The position numbers and the translations under genes were made by a program. Of a stretch of DNA of 63,326 nucleotides, positions 16,918 through 24,222 are shown piece by piece. This stretch comes from Chitinispirillales bacterium (GTDB taxonomy: Bacteria > Fibrobacterota > Chitinivibrionia > Chitinivibrionales > Chitinispirillaceae), in the NCBI GenBank assembly GCA_031254105.1, contig JAIRVB010000028.1:1-63326 (forward strand). Direction: 5' to 3'. The notes under the pieces are model-generated. The model was not told where the DNA came from, ran no database searches, and saw only the letters and a program-made list of their open reading frames with translations. Each line of letters begins with the position of its first letter. Position 1 is the stretch's first letter.

Positions 16918-17727
16918 CTATTCCTCTTCTCTTAATTTTATTACACGAACACTGGTACCGGATTCCGTTATATCTACTTTCATATCACTTGATAACATTC
17001 TGATCAGCGCGAGTCCCCTGCCTCTTTTGTGATCGTTTCCGACATGATTGTTCTGTGCCGCGGGCTTGAGCAGCTCTCTGAGCATTTCGACTTTTTCAGG
17101 ATCGCTTTGATTGCTTACAGTTATAGTAAATTTATCCTTATCTATTGCCATGCTGACAGTTATATTGGAACTCTGATCCTTAAGACCGTGATCTACCGCG
17201 TTATTGCATACCTCATCCACAATTGTCTCTATGCGAAACGCGTCTCTTCTGCCGTACCCCTTCTGCTTTGCGAGCCTTGAGGCAAGTTGGCGCACAGGAG
17301 GCACAAGCTTCAGAGACGACGGGATCGCGACAGTCAGCGACTTGCTTTGTTTTTCATAATTCCATTTGTAGGCATTCACCGCTGCGCGCACATCGCTGTA
17401 AAAGGAAAATATTTTGTTTGCTCCCATAAGGGTAAGCTTGGAGCGGATCTCCCTTTTTAATCCCGCAAAAACCAATTCACCGCCTTTTTCGACAAATTTT
17501 TGCCTGTACCCCATGAACTCTCCAAGGGCAGCGGAGCACATCGAGATTACACCGGCCATATCAACAATTACATAGCTGCGGTTTTCGGCGATTATTTTAC
17601 CGAAAAAACCGGAAAGCATGGTGATGCTGGAAAAATCAAGCGCACCGCTAATTTTTAGAACCGTTGCTTCAGAGTTACTTTCATCCGCAGAAATTTCCAT
17701 CGCTAATTTATCTTCCATCTGCTCCAT
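16918..17727 (-). CDS. STAS domain fused to an RsbW-like HATPase domain
   Basis: 269 residues. Residues about 18-115 are STAS; residues about 130-265 are an HATPase_c_2 (RsbW/SpoIIAB) domain with N-box ETIVDEVCNNAVDHGL and G2 segment RGRGLALIRML. Two deviations are visible. The STAS loop reads MCSAALGEF, so by alignment with SpoIIAA (DSSGLG) the acceptor Ser is replaced by Ala66. The G1 box normally DXGXG reads SNQSDPEK, lacking the Asp and both Gly. I infer a fused, possibly catalytically silent, partner-switch protein, perhaps a scaffold or decoy. The start is MEQMED (17727) or the second Met (17718). Confidence 0.88.
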   Translation of the reverse strand: MEQMEDKLAMEISADESNSEATVLKISGALDFSSITMLSGFFGKIIAENRSYVIVDMAGVISMCSAALGEFMGYRQKFVEKGGELVFAGLKREIRSKLTLMGANKIFSFYSDVRAAVNAYKWNYEKQSKSLTVAIPSSLKLVPPVRQLASRLAKQKGYGRRDAFRIETIVDEVCNNAVDHGLKDQSSNITVSMAIDKDKFTITVSNQSDPEKVEMLRELLKPAAQNNHVGNDHKRGRGLALIRMLSSDMKVDITESGTSVRVIKLREEE

Positions 17728-17756
17728 CCCAAAATGGCCGTAAGACAGGCGCTCAC

Positions 17757-18221
17757 TTACGCCTGATCGATCTCCTCTTCACGCTTGCGTACCGCGTGAA
17801 TAGAGGTTACATTGTTTTCGTCAACAGTGAATTCTATGGTTTCCGACAATAGTTTTACTATTTCAAGTCCGAGTCCGGGAGTTTCAAGCTCCAGAGGCAG
17901 TCCAAGCCGGTTTCTGCTGACCGCTTCCTTAAGCCGCTCAGTATGTATCGAAGATCCGCCGTGATCTTTTACCATAACCTCCATACGGTCATCATGTATT
18001 TCACAGGACAGCTCAATCTTCTTGTCGTCACCCTCTCCCTCGCTGCCATAACAGATCGCGTTGTTGCAGATCTCATCAATTATAATTTCAGAACGAAAAG
18101 CGAATTTGGTACTGAACCCCGATACCTGCAGCGTCTCTGAAATGAACTTGCGTATCGAGGGAATGATCTCCAGATCGCTTGGCAGCGTCACGGTTATTTT
18201 GTAAGGAAATGGCAGTTCCAT
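17757..18221 (-). CDS. RsbW/SpoIIAB-like anti-sigma HATPase
   Basis: 154 residues, a single HATPase_c_2 domain. The N-box is FRSEIIIDEICNNAICYG; a G1-like VKDHGGS and the G2 loop ETPGLGLEIVKLL are retained, unlike in the adjacent fusion protein. Known members bind a sigma factor or another target and phosphorylate STAS antagonists. No sigma factor, PP2C phosphatase or RsbU-like gene is seen in this window, so the regulated target is unknown. It lies 3 nt after the 109-residue protein and 29 nt before the fusion gene. Confidence 0.9.
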   Translation of the reverse strand: MELPFPYKITVTLPSDLEIIPSIRKFISETLQVSGFSTKFAFRSEIIIDEICNNAICYGSEGEGDDKKIELSCEIHDDRMEVMVKDHGGSSIHTERLKEAVSRNRLGLPLELETPGLGLEIVKLLSETIEFTVDENNVTSIHAVRKREEEIDQA

Positions 18222-18224
18222 AAA

Positions 18225-18554
18225 TTATTTGTCTCCGTGCAGTATGTAGGCTTCTTCTGAAGAACCGATCATCCCTTTTTTTACCATTGTTTCCACAAGT
18301 CGTGACATAACGGATAGCAAGACGGTAAAGGAGGGGGATTGCAGCCCCGCGATATTTTTGCCAAGGGCCTCTTTTTCCGATGTACCGCGCATGTTGTCAA
18401 GAATGCACTCCATAACAAACATGATCTCGCCATAAGTAAGATTTCCCTGCCGGTAAACCGAAAACTGATGTACAGCGCCCAGAATAAGATCCTGCATTTT
18501 GTTAAACTCATTCTGGTCATCGAACACATTTCTATATCCGCCCAATTCACTCAT
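18225..18554 (-). CDS. Unknown 109-residue helical protein, first gene of the partner-switching operon
   Basis: No family recognised. The protein is soluble and mostly helical with an acidic, Gln/Asn-rich N-terminus (GGYRNVFDDQNEFNKMQDLI). Two Met-rich helices follow: LTYGEIMFVMECILDNMRG and FTVLLSVMSRLVETMVKKGM. The ATG follows GGAGG by about 10 nt. The stop is 3 nt from the RsbW-like gene, so the two are surely cotranscribed. Its position suggests a regulator or target of the switch; this is inference. The overlapping +1 frame (18281-18550) is a shadow. Confidence 0.8.
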   Translation of the reverse strand: MSELGGYRNVFDDQNEFNKMQDLILGAVHQFSVYRQGNLTYGEIMFVMECILDNMRGTSEKEALGKNIAGLQSPSFTVLLSVMSRLVETMVKKGMIGSSEEAYILHGDK

Positions 18555-18823
18555 AACTCAGTATGCCTCCAAGCAGTCCGTCAAACATTTCTGGTGAGAT
18601 TACCTGCAATCATGGATATCATTTCACCAATGAAATATAATCTACAGAACCGCTCATAAACAAAGTTTTTTTAATGATATAGTTGAATGGAGTTTCCGGA
18701 TGCAGGAAAGACAAGCTTCCAGCTGCCGGTTTCCGGAAAAATCGATTGGGGGTTATGTTTCATTCGCGCAGATACGTTATTCAGACTATATTATTCGTTT
18801 ACTGTAAACTGGTAACTTACAAT

Positions 18824-19606
18824 CTACTCCACAGTTACAGCAGCCTCCATACCGCTGTCAGGTTCCTCTTGCCGCGGTTCGCTGTTTTCGGCGTCTTCCA
18901 TCATATCCGCTGCCGGTTCCGCGAACATGTCGGCAACAGAGGGGATCCGGTGTTCTTCCGGCAAAGTATCATTCCGCAAACCTGGTTCCTGTGCGCCCTC
19001 ATGTTTAGCAGATTCATTCATTGAATTAAACACTAAGTAAAAAATGTCAGAAACCGACCTGACCATTTGAGATTGCAGCTGCCCGGTAAGTTCCAAACGG
19101 TCAGCAACGGAAATGTGAACCTTTTTTTGCGCAGACCCAAGGTGCAGAAACCCTTTAAACTTAGACGCTTGCGCCGTAAGTTCTCCGCGGTAGTAAAAAA
19201 CATTATTTTTGAATTCGCCGATAAAAATGTCTATAGTTAAAACAGCATCGGCTTTGCCCCATAAAAGCATAAAATGGCGGGGCCGAATGGATGATTCCTT
19301 AACAACACCCCATATAACAATTGTGGAATCGCCGATTCTGGTTTTAGGCGGCACAAACCGCTCCAGAGGAGTTGTGCCCAACCGCTCTAACTCTCTGAGA
19401 TGGATTTGGGTCTCGGTTGCGCTGACGAGACGAAACTTTGAATCTGCTGAAAGCTCATTTCTGAGAGCCTGTTCTACAGAGGATTCAACATGTTCCCCTT
19501 TTTGGTTAAATAACCCCAAAAAAAGCACATTTTTTGTTTGAACTGATGCCGAAGAGATAAAAAACAGTACTGAAAAGAGGAATATACATACCATTTTTGG
19601 GATCAT
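18824..19606 (-). CDS. Exported CsgG/LpoB-like protein, unknown family
   Basis: The start at Met 19606 (or Met 19594) puts a signal peptide first (KMVCIFLFSVLFFISSASV), giving about 260 residues; the frame extends to 19681 without a plausible start. The mature domain, residues about 25-180, opens with a strand (NVLFLGLFNQKGE) followed by helix (SVEQALRNELSA), strand and a later SVADRLELTGQLQSQM helix. That is the alpha/beta order of CsgG/LpoB/TolB-N-like periplasmic domains. The C-terminal 70 residues are acidic and disordered, rich in Glu/Pro. It lies downstream of the FlhB-like gene on the same strand. Function not assigned. Confidence 0.65.
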   Translation of the reverse strand: MIPKMVCIFLFSVLFFISSASVQTKNVLFLGLFNQKGEHVESSVEQALRNELSADSKFRLVSATETQIHLRELERLGTTPLERFVPPKTRIGDSTIVIWGVVKESSIRPRHFMLLWGKADAVLTIDIFIGEFKNNVFYYRGELTAQASKFKGFLHLGSAQKKVHISVADRLELTGQLQSQMVRSVSDIFYLVFNSMNESAKHEGAQEPGLRNDTLPEEHRIPSVADMFAEPAADMMEDAENSEPRQEEPDSGMEAAVTVE

Positions 19607-19630
19607 AATATTTACAGTTTGATGCAAATC

Positions 19631-19660
19631 ACTCCCGTGAAAGCGGGAGTTTACTGTTCC
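19631..19660. repeat. Dispersed intergenic hairpin repeat
   Basis: ACTCCCG (19631-19637) and CGGGAGT (19644-19650) form a 7-bp stem, followed by TTACTGTTCC. The same CCCGCGAAAGCGGG...ATTGTTCC layout recurs at 24048, 53384 and, inverted, at 24111 and 59962. Confidence 0.55.
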
Positions 19661-19677
19661 AATTTCGTTATTATGTA

Positions 19678-19962
19678 TCACTTTTTCTCCTGTTGTCCCA
19701 ATGAATTACTCGCCTTATAGACAAGAGCCAAAACTTCGGCGACCGCGGCGTAAAGCTGAGGAGGAATCTCCCTGTCTATATCAATTTGAGCCAAAAGCTC
19801 CACAAGAGCGTCATCCTTTTTTACAGGAACGCCGCTTTTAACCGCAAGTTCCCTGATCTTCTCCGCGTTCAGGCCAAAGCCCTTGGCAACCACCTTCGGA
19901 GCGCGGTCTTCCTCTTCATTATAGCGTAAAGCAACAGCGCTGTCGCGAACTTTTTTTGCCAT
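19678..19962 (-). CDS. FlhB C-terminal-domain-like protein (FlhB-related, YlqH-type)
   Basis: The 94-residue product begins MAKKVRDSAVALRYNEEEDR. It matches the cytoplasmic, autocleaved C-terminal domain of the export-switch proteins FlhB/EscU (ALRYNEEEDRAPKVVAKGFG; IRELAVKSGVPVKKDDALVE; DREIPPQLYAAVAEVLALVY). The NPTH cleavage motif and the membrane domain are absent. Stand-alone homologues (YlqH, FlhX-like) exist in flagellated and some non-flagellated bacteria; their role is not settled. The start at 19962 is chosen because the 39 upstream codons lack family character. No other flagellar or type III gene is seen in this window. Confidence 0.88.
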   Translation of the reverse strand: MAKKVRDSAVALRYNEEEDRAPKVVAKGFGLNAEKIRELAVKSGVPVKKDDALVELLAQIDIDREIPPQLYAAVAEVLALVYKASNSLGQQEKK

Positions 19963-20153
19963 TTTATTGCAGCCAAGTCGGTTAAGAGGAATCTTCGTGT
20001 TTGCACTAATTTTTGTCGAACAAATGGTCTGCCTGTTTTTTAAAATACTTTTTTTACAATGGAGTTTAAAAGGGCTCAATTATGGAGTTCAAAATTATCA
20101 ATACGGGTAATAAACGTTCTGTGCTTTTCAACGTTCTGTATTGTATTATTAGT

Positions 20154-21452
20154 TTACTTTTTTAACCACCCCGCCGCGTAAAGCGGAATACTCTTGATTT
20201 CATTCTCAAAGCCGAAGTTTTTAGTTGACACACGAATAGAATATACAGGCTTATAAATTTCCTGATAAACCCGCAGACTTTTGGAGCGTACATTATCGGC
20301 TGACTTTACTTCTAATGGAATGATGTTACCCTGTCTGTCCTGAAAAACAAAATCCACCTCCGCTTTACCGGGGGAACTCCAGTAAAACGGGTTTATACCG
20401 TTAGCGATAAGCGCCTGCATGACATAGTTTTCGGCTAACGCGCCTTTGAAACCATCAAATGCGGGAGTTGTGTGAATTATCACATTCGCCGCAATATCAA
20501 GCTTTGAGCAGAGCAGTCCGGTATCAACCATATACACCTTAAACGATTCATTTTTCGCGTATGCGGAGAGTGGCAATTTACCATCGCTTACAAGAACACA
20601 TTTGTTTATCATTCCGGCAGCTTTCAGCCAATCTAAGGCGGCCTCATAAGCGTTGGCGCGCGCTCCGGGAGCGATAACTTTGTACTGGAATTTGTGGTTT
20701 TCTTTTGAAAGTTGAGCCGGAACCGATGCCCACGCCGCCATAATGCGGGTAGTTTCCTGCGGTGTTGCGTATTTTGCCATATCCGCTATATACGAATCGT
20801 TTAGCGTACGTTGCAGAACAGTAACAAAATCAAAATCCTGTCTGTCTGCATATTCCTGAACAACCCGGGGCATACCACCCACAACAAGATATGTTTTGTA
20901 TAAATCTATTGCTGTCTCGTGAAGAGGGAACTGTTCAAAAGTTTCATAAGACTCACTTATAAGACTGCATAGCCTGTTTTGACCGATTGCCCATAAAAAT
21001 TCCTCAAAATCCATTGGGTAAAGATGAAGCATATCTACTTTACCAACGGGAAACGAAAATTTTTCACGTTTCACCGCCACACCAAGCAGGCTGCCCGCTG
21101 CGGCTATATGATACTGCGGAGTTTTTTCGGCAAAGTATTTAAGTGACGTTAACGCCCGCTCACATGCTTGAATCTCATCAAAAATAACAAGGGTGCTTTC
21201 CGGCAAAATGCTTTGCGTGCTTTGAGCGGCAAGTTCACGAATAATACGCTCCGGGTTCAGATCGCGCTTGAATATACCGGTTATCTCTTTTGATTCCTCC
21301 ATGCTGAAATACGCGACATTCTTGTAGTATTGCTTCCCAAATGACAGCAGAGCATACGTCTTTCCTACCTGCCGCGCTCCCTGCAAAAGCAAAGGCTGCC
21401 TTTTAGGGTTATTTTTCCAGTTCAAAAATGCTTTTACAATTTTACGTTCCAT
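20154..21452 (-). CDS. AAA ATPase with C-terminal DUF4143 nuclease-like domain
   Basis: 432 residues. Walker A GARQVGKT (G25-T32) and Walker B LVIFDEIQ (88-95) lie in an N-terminal AAA_14 domain. Middle segments include YPMDFEEFLWAIG and VVGGMPRVVQEY. The C-terminal DUF4143 region ends with a PD-(D/E)XK-like pattern (YWSSPGKAEVDFVFQD then IIPLEVKSAD). This is a very common prokaryotic family of unknown substrate, often variable between strains. The ATG at 21452 follows GGAG; an inverted repeat overlaps this leader (21454-21474). Confidence 0.92.
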   Translation of the reverse strand: MERKIVKAFLNWKNNPKRQPLLLQGARQVGKTYALLSFGKQYYKNVAYFSMEESKEITGIFKRDLNPERIIRELAAQSTQSILPESTLVIFDEIQACERALTSLKYFAEKTPQYHIAAAGSLLGVAVKREKFSFPVGKVDMLHLYPMDFEEFLWAIGQNRLCSLISESYETFEQFPLHETAIDLYKTYLVVGGMPRVVQEYADRQDFDFVTVLQRTLNDSYIADMAKYATPQETTRIMAAWASVPAQLSKENHKFQYKVIAPGARANAYEAALDWLKAAGMINKCVLVSDGKLPLSAYAKNESFKVYMVDTGLLCSKLDIAANVIIHTTPAFDGFKGALAENYVMQALIANGINPFYWSSPGKAEVDFVFQDRQGNIIPLEVKSADNVRSKSLRVYQEIYKPVYSIRVSTKNFGFENEIKSIPLYAAGWLKK

Positions 21453-21758
21453 AAAGTGTTATCTCCATACACTTATTGTAACATAAAAATGTAATTTGTC
21501 GAGATATTTTAATGTAAAAATTTGCGAAAAAAGTAACCCCACGCCTTTTTTATGACAATTTGCGTTGTCCCAAACGATATTATCTGATCTTTTTCGATGG
21601 ATAATTTTATGCAAAAATGGCAGTCATATACCTGTTTCACATACTTTTATACCAAGGAAAATTTTCATCTTCCGGCATTGCAAAACGTATCTTATTTATA
21701 TAGACAATGTAAAATTTGCCGAATCCCTTGATCTTAGACAATAAAAAGAACAGAAACA
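21453..21758. promoter_or_regulatory. Divergent intergenic region between the AAA and AlbA-type genes
   Basis: 306 nt, AT-rich, with no gene seen. It must hold both promoters. AAGTGT (21454-21459) and ACACTT (21469-21474) form an inverted repeat with a 9-nt spacer overlapping the minus-strand ribosome site, a candidate autoregulatory operator. TGTTTCACATACTTTTAT (21633-21650) nearly repeats the sequence at 11945-11962. Confidence 0.4.
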
Positions 21759-23237
21759 ATGATAAACCTCAACAACCTTAATAAATACCGCGAAGGCAAC
21801 CGTCTTGAAGCTAAGAAAGCCGCCGGAGGATTGCCAAACAGCCTTTGGGCAACCTACTCATCCTTTGCCAACACTAACGGCGGGATGATACTGCTCGGTG
21901 TTGAGGAGACTAACGATAAGTCACTGGTTGCGGTTGGAGTTGACAGTCCAGAAAAGCTGATCTCTGACTTTTGGAATACAGTTAATAGTTCACAAAAAGT
22001 CAGTTTGAATATTTTATTAGACAAGCATGTCCGTATTGAGAATGTTGACGGAAAGCGCATAGTCATTATTGAAGTTCCCCGTGCTGACAGAGCTTTCAAA
22101 CCTGTTTTTTTAAATGAAAAACCTTATGCCGAAACTTACCGCAGAAACGGAGAAGGCGACTATCGTTGTACACGCGAAGTGGTAGAAGCCATGATTCGCG
22201 ATAAGGGTGATAGAACACAGGATATGCTTGTGCTTCTAAAAATGCCGCTTACAGTATTCGATTACGATAGTTTGCACCGTTACCGCAACCGCATGAAAGT
22301 TACACGTCCGGGACACGTTTGGGAAGAATTGGACGATGTGGAATTTCTGCAAAAGCTGGGGGCAATAGGTATAGGCGAGGATGACAAATGGCATCCGACT
22401 GCCGCCGGTCTTCTGATGTTTGGCTCTGAATACGAAATCGTTAGAGAGTATCCGCAGTATTTCCTTGATTATCAAGAACATTTTGACGCTGATGTACGTT
22501 GGACAGACAGAATCACATCCTCTTCCGGCGAATGGAGCGGAAATGTTTTTGACTTCTTCTATAAAACCTACAACAAGCTGATTCAAAACCCAAATATAAA
22601 AATTCCTTTTAAGATGGAGAGCGGACGCGACCGTATAGACGATACGCCGGTGCATAAGGCTTTGCGGGAAGCTCTGGCAAATTGTCTGATTAACGCGGAT
22701 TTTTATGGAACAAGAGGTATCGTTATCCGCAATAACCTTGATGGAATAATAATGGAAAACCCCGGCGACTTCCGGGTCAGCTTTAATGAAGCATTGAGCG
22801 GAGGCGTATCCTCACCGAGAAACTCTGTAATTATCAAGATGTTCAATCTCCTTGATATAGGTGAACGTTCCGGCAGCGGTGTTCCATTAATTTACCACGC
22901 CTGGAAAGAACAGGAATGGAATGAACCCACATATACGGAGCAATTTGAACCGGACAGAACTATTTTAAGACTGTTAATTAAAGCGCAAATTAAAGCCCCA
23001 AATAAAACACGGTTAAAGCGCAATGATTCAAACGATAGCTTCGCTTTAATTGAAAAATCGATTTTAGAATATTTGAGCGAACATCCGGGTGCGACTCAGA
23101 TAGAACTTGCAGCGGCGATTGGCAAATCGCGTAGTGCTGTCCAGGATTCGATTGCTCTGCTAAAAGAAAAAGGTCTGCTTGATCGTGAAGGGGCAAAGAA
23201 AAACGGCCGTTGGATTGTAAAAACGGAATATACATAG
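21759..23237 (+). CDS. AlbA/Schlafen-domain putative transcriptional regulator (COG2865-like)
   Basis: 492 residues. The N-terminal AlbA_2 domain (LEAKKAAGGLPNSLWATYSS, GGMILLGVEE) is typical of RecG-like putative regulators. The middle region (HKALREALANCLINADFYG; GVSSPRNSVIIKMFNLLDIG; ERSGSGVPLIYHAW) is the HATPase_c_4 part. The C-terminus (LEYLSEHPGATQIELAAAIG, KSRSAVQDSIALLKEKGLLD) is a winged helix. These proteins are often called ATP-dependent helicases by mistake. Roles in defence and transcription have been proposed. It is divergent from the AAA/DUF4143 gene. Complete. Confidence 0.93.
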   Translation: MINLNNLNKYREGNRLEAKKAAGGLPNSLWATYSSFANTNGGMILLGVEETNDKSLVAVGVDSPEKLISDFWNTVNSSQKVSLNILLDKHVRIENVDGKRIVIIEVPRADRAFKPVFLNEKPYAETYRRNGEGDYRCTREVVEAMIRDKGDRTQDMLVLLKMPLTVFDYDSLHRYRNRMKVTRPGHVWEELDDVEFLQKLGAIGIGEDDKWHPTAAGLLMFGSEYEIVREYPQYFLDYQEHFDADVRWTDRITSSSGEWSGNVFDFFYKTYNKLIQNPNIKIPFKMESGRDRIDDTPVHKALREALANCLINADFYGTRGIVIRNNLDGIIMENPGDFRVSFNEALSGGVSSPRNSVIIKMFNLLDIGERSGSGVPLIYHAWKEQEWNEPTYTEQFEPDRTILRLLIKAQIKAPNKTRLKRNDSNDSFALIEKSILEYLSEHPGATQIELAAAIGKSRSAVQDSIALLKEKGLLDREGAKKNGRWIVKTEYT

Positions 23238-23254
23238 CTGATTGAACTGAAAGT

Positions 23255-23295
23255 GCCCATTTAAAGCTTCTTTAAAGCCCATTTAAAGCTTCTTT
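23255..23295. repeat. Two-copy 22-nt direct repeat
   Basis: GCCCATTTAAAGCTTCTTT occurs at 23255-23273 and 23277-23295, separated by AAA, directly after the AlbA-type gene. The HindIII-like palindrome AAAGCTT sits in each copy. Confidence 0.6.
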
Positions 23296-23336
23296 TGCCT
23301 GACCAAGCTTTAAACGGCAGCTTTGCGCTTTGCTGC

Positions 23337-24017
23337 TCAAAAAGCTCCGCTTTCCTCCATCTCCTGCGCTTGCTCAAAAGTATGACACTTGCTGTCCTGC
23401 TTCTCAATCAGCAGCTTTTCGTAATTTAAAATGATCCGGGCAGCTTCGTCAACTGTTTTTCCAAGAGCTTCCACACATATTTTTTTAGCTTCATCAAATT
23501 TACCGTTACGGCGCAGGATATCAACAAATAAGATCTGTTCTTCACAAAGAGAGTCGGCGAAAGTTACGTTGCTTTCACGGGTCTTGGTAAAAAAGTCAAA
23601 GGCGAGTTTTCTGCACCGCGCAGCGCTTTCGCTGTATTTGTTGTCATCACAGATCCATGCGGCGTGCAGGGCGCTCCACCCCGCTTCAGACCATTCCCGC
23701 GAATGCCTTAGAAGGAGTGAGCAGCAAAGATAAGCATTTGCCGTTTCGGATTGATCTTTACTGTTGAGCATAGCCCGGTAAGGTTCGCTTTTGACTATCT
23801 CGCGGTATATCTCGTGACCTCCCGATACCTCAAGGTTGCAATACCCGCAGTAAATACAGCGCTGAACTCTCATATAAATATTTGAACGGCCTAAACCGGA
23901 CGGCCTTCCATCCAAATCCCTTGATGAGCCGGCGTCCATTATTGGGCCGGATTGGGGGAAACGGTTTTTTTTGCCGCATACGTAGCAGTCGGTCTCTACC
24001 ATGAAAATGGTTGCCAT
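23337..24017 (-). CDS. Double zinc-ribbon protein with helical repeats, unknown
   Basis: The start ATG at 24017 is supported by GAGGG 8 nt upstream; an in-frame codon at 24038 is not. 226 residues. CYVCGK near residue 11 and CIYCGYCN near residue 55 form a probable zinc-binding pair. The pattern resembles DUF2225-type proteins, which also pair two CxxC knuckles with a TPR-like helical domain. The rest is helical (AYLCCSLLLRHSREWSEAGW; CRKLAFDFF; FDEAKKICVEAL). Cytoplasmic. It is flanked by intergenic repeats. Family assignment is tentative and function unknown. Confidence 0.7.
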   Translation of the reverse strand: MATIFMVETDCYVCGKKNRFPQSGPIMDAGSSRDLDGRPSGLGRSNIYMRVQRCIYCGYCNLEVSGGHEIYREIVKSEPYRAMLNSKDQSETANAYLCCSLLLRHSREWSEAGWSALHAAWICDDNKYSESAARCRKLAFDFFTKTRESNVTFADSLCEEQILFVDILRRNGKFDEAKKICVEALGKTVDEAARIILNYEKLLIEKQDSKCHTFEQAQEMEESGAF

Positions 24018-24047
24018 ATCTATCCCTCTTAACCTCAAATATACACA

Positions 24048-24169
24048 CCGTCATTCCCGCGAAAGCGGCTCCATTGTTCTTATTCCCTGTTTTCAGTCCA
24101 AAAATAAAAACAATAGGCCCCCGCTTTCGTGAGGGTGGTGTCAGAAACAGACTTTTCAAGTAGATCAAC
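24048..24169. repeat. Inverted pair of dispersed repeats
   Basis: A left copy at 24048-24080 (TCATTCCCGCGAAAGCGG, then CCATTGTTC) and a right copy in opposite orientation at 24111-24137 (CAATAGGCCCCCGCTTTC). The right copy is followed by AAACAGACTTTTCAAGTA (24145-24162), which recurs at 60005 and, in part, at 11876. This is a MITE- or REP-like family. Confidence 0.55.
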
Positions 24170-24222
24170 TATATCTATAACTGATTGTACTATTATTGAA
24201 GCCTGAATATCAAGCGGTACCG

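Noticed and set aside
18630-18680. Possible -35/-10 pair (TTGTTT, 18 nt, TATATT) for the partner-switching operon
   Set aside because: Plausible position but weak match on a single sequence; not strong enough to list as a promoter.
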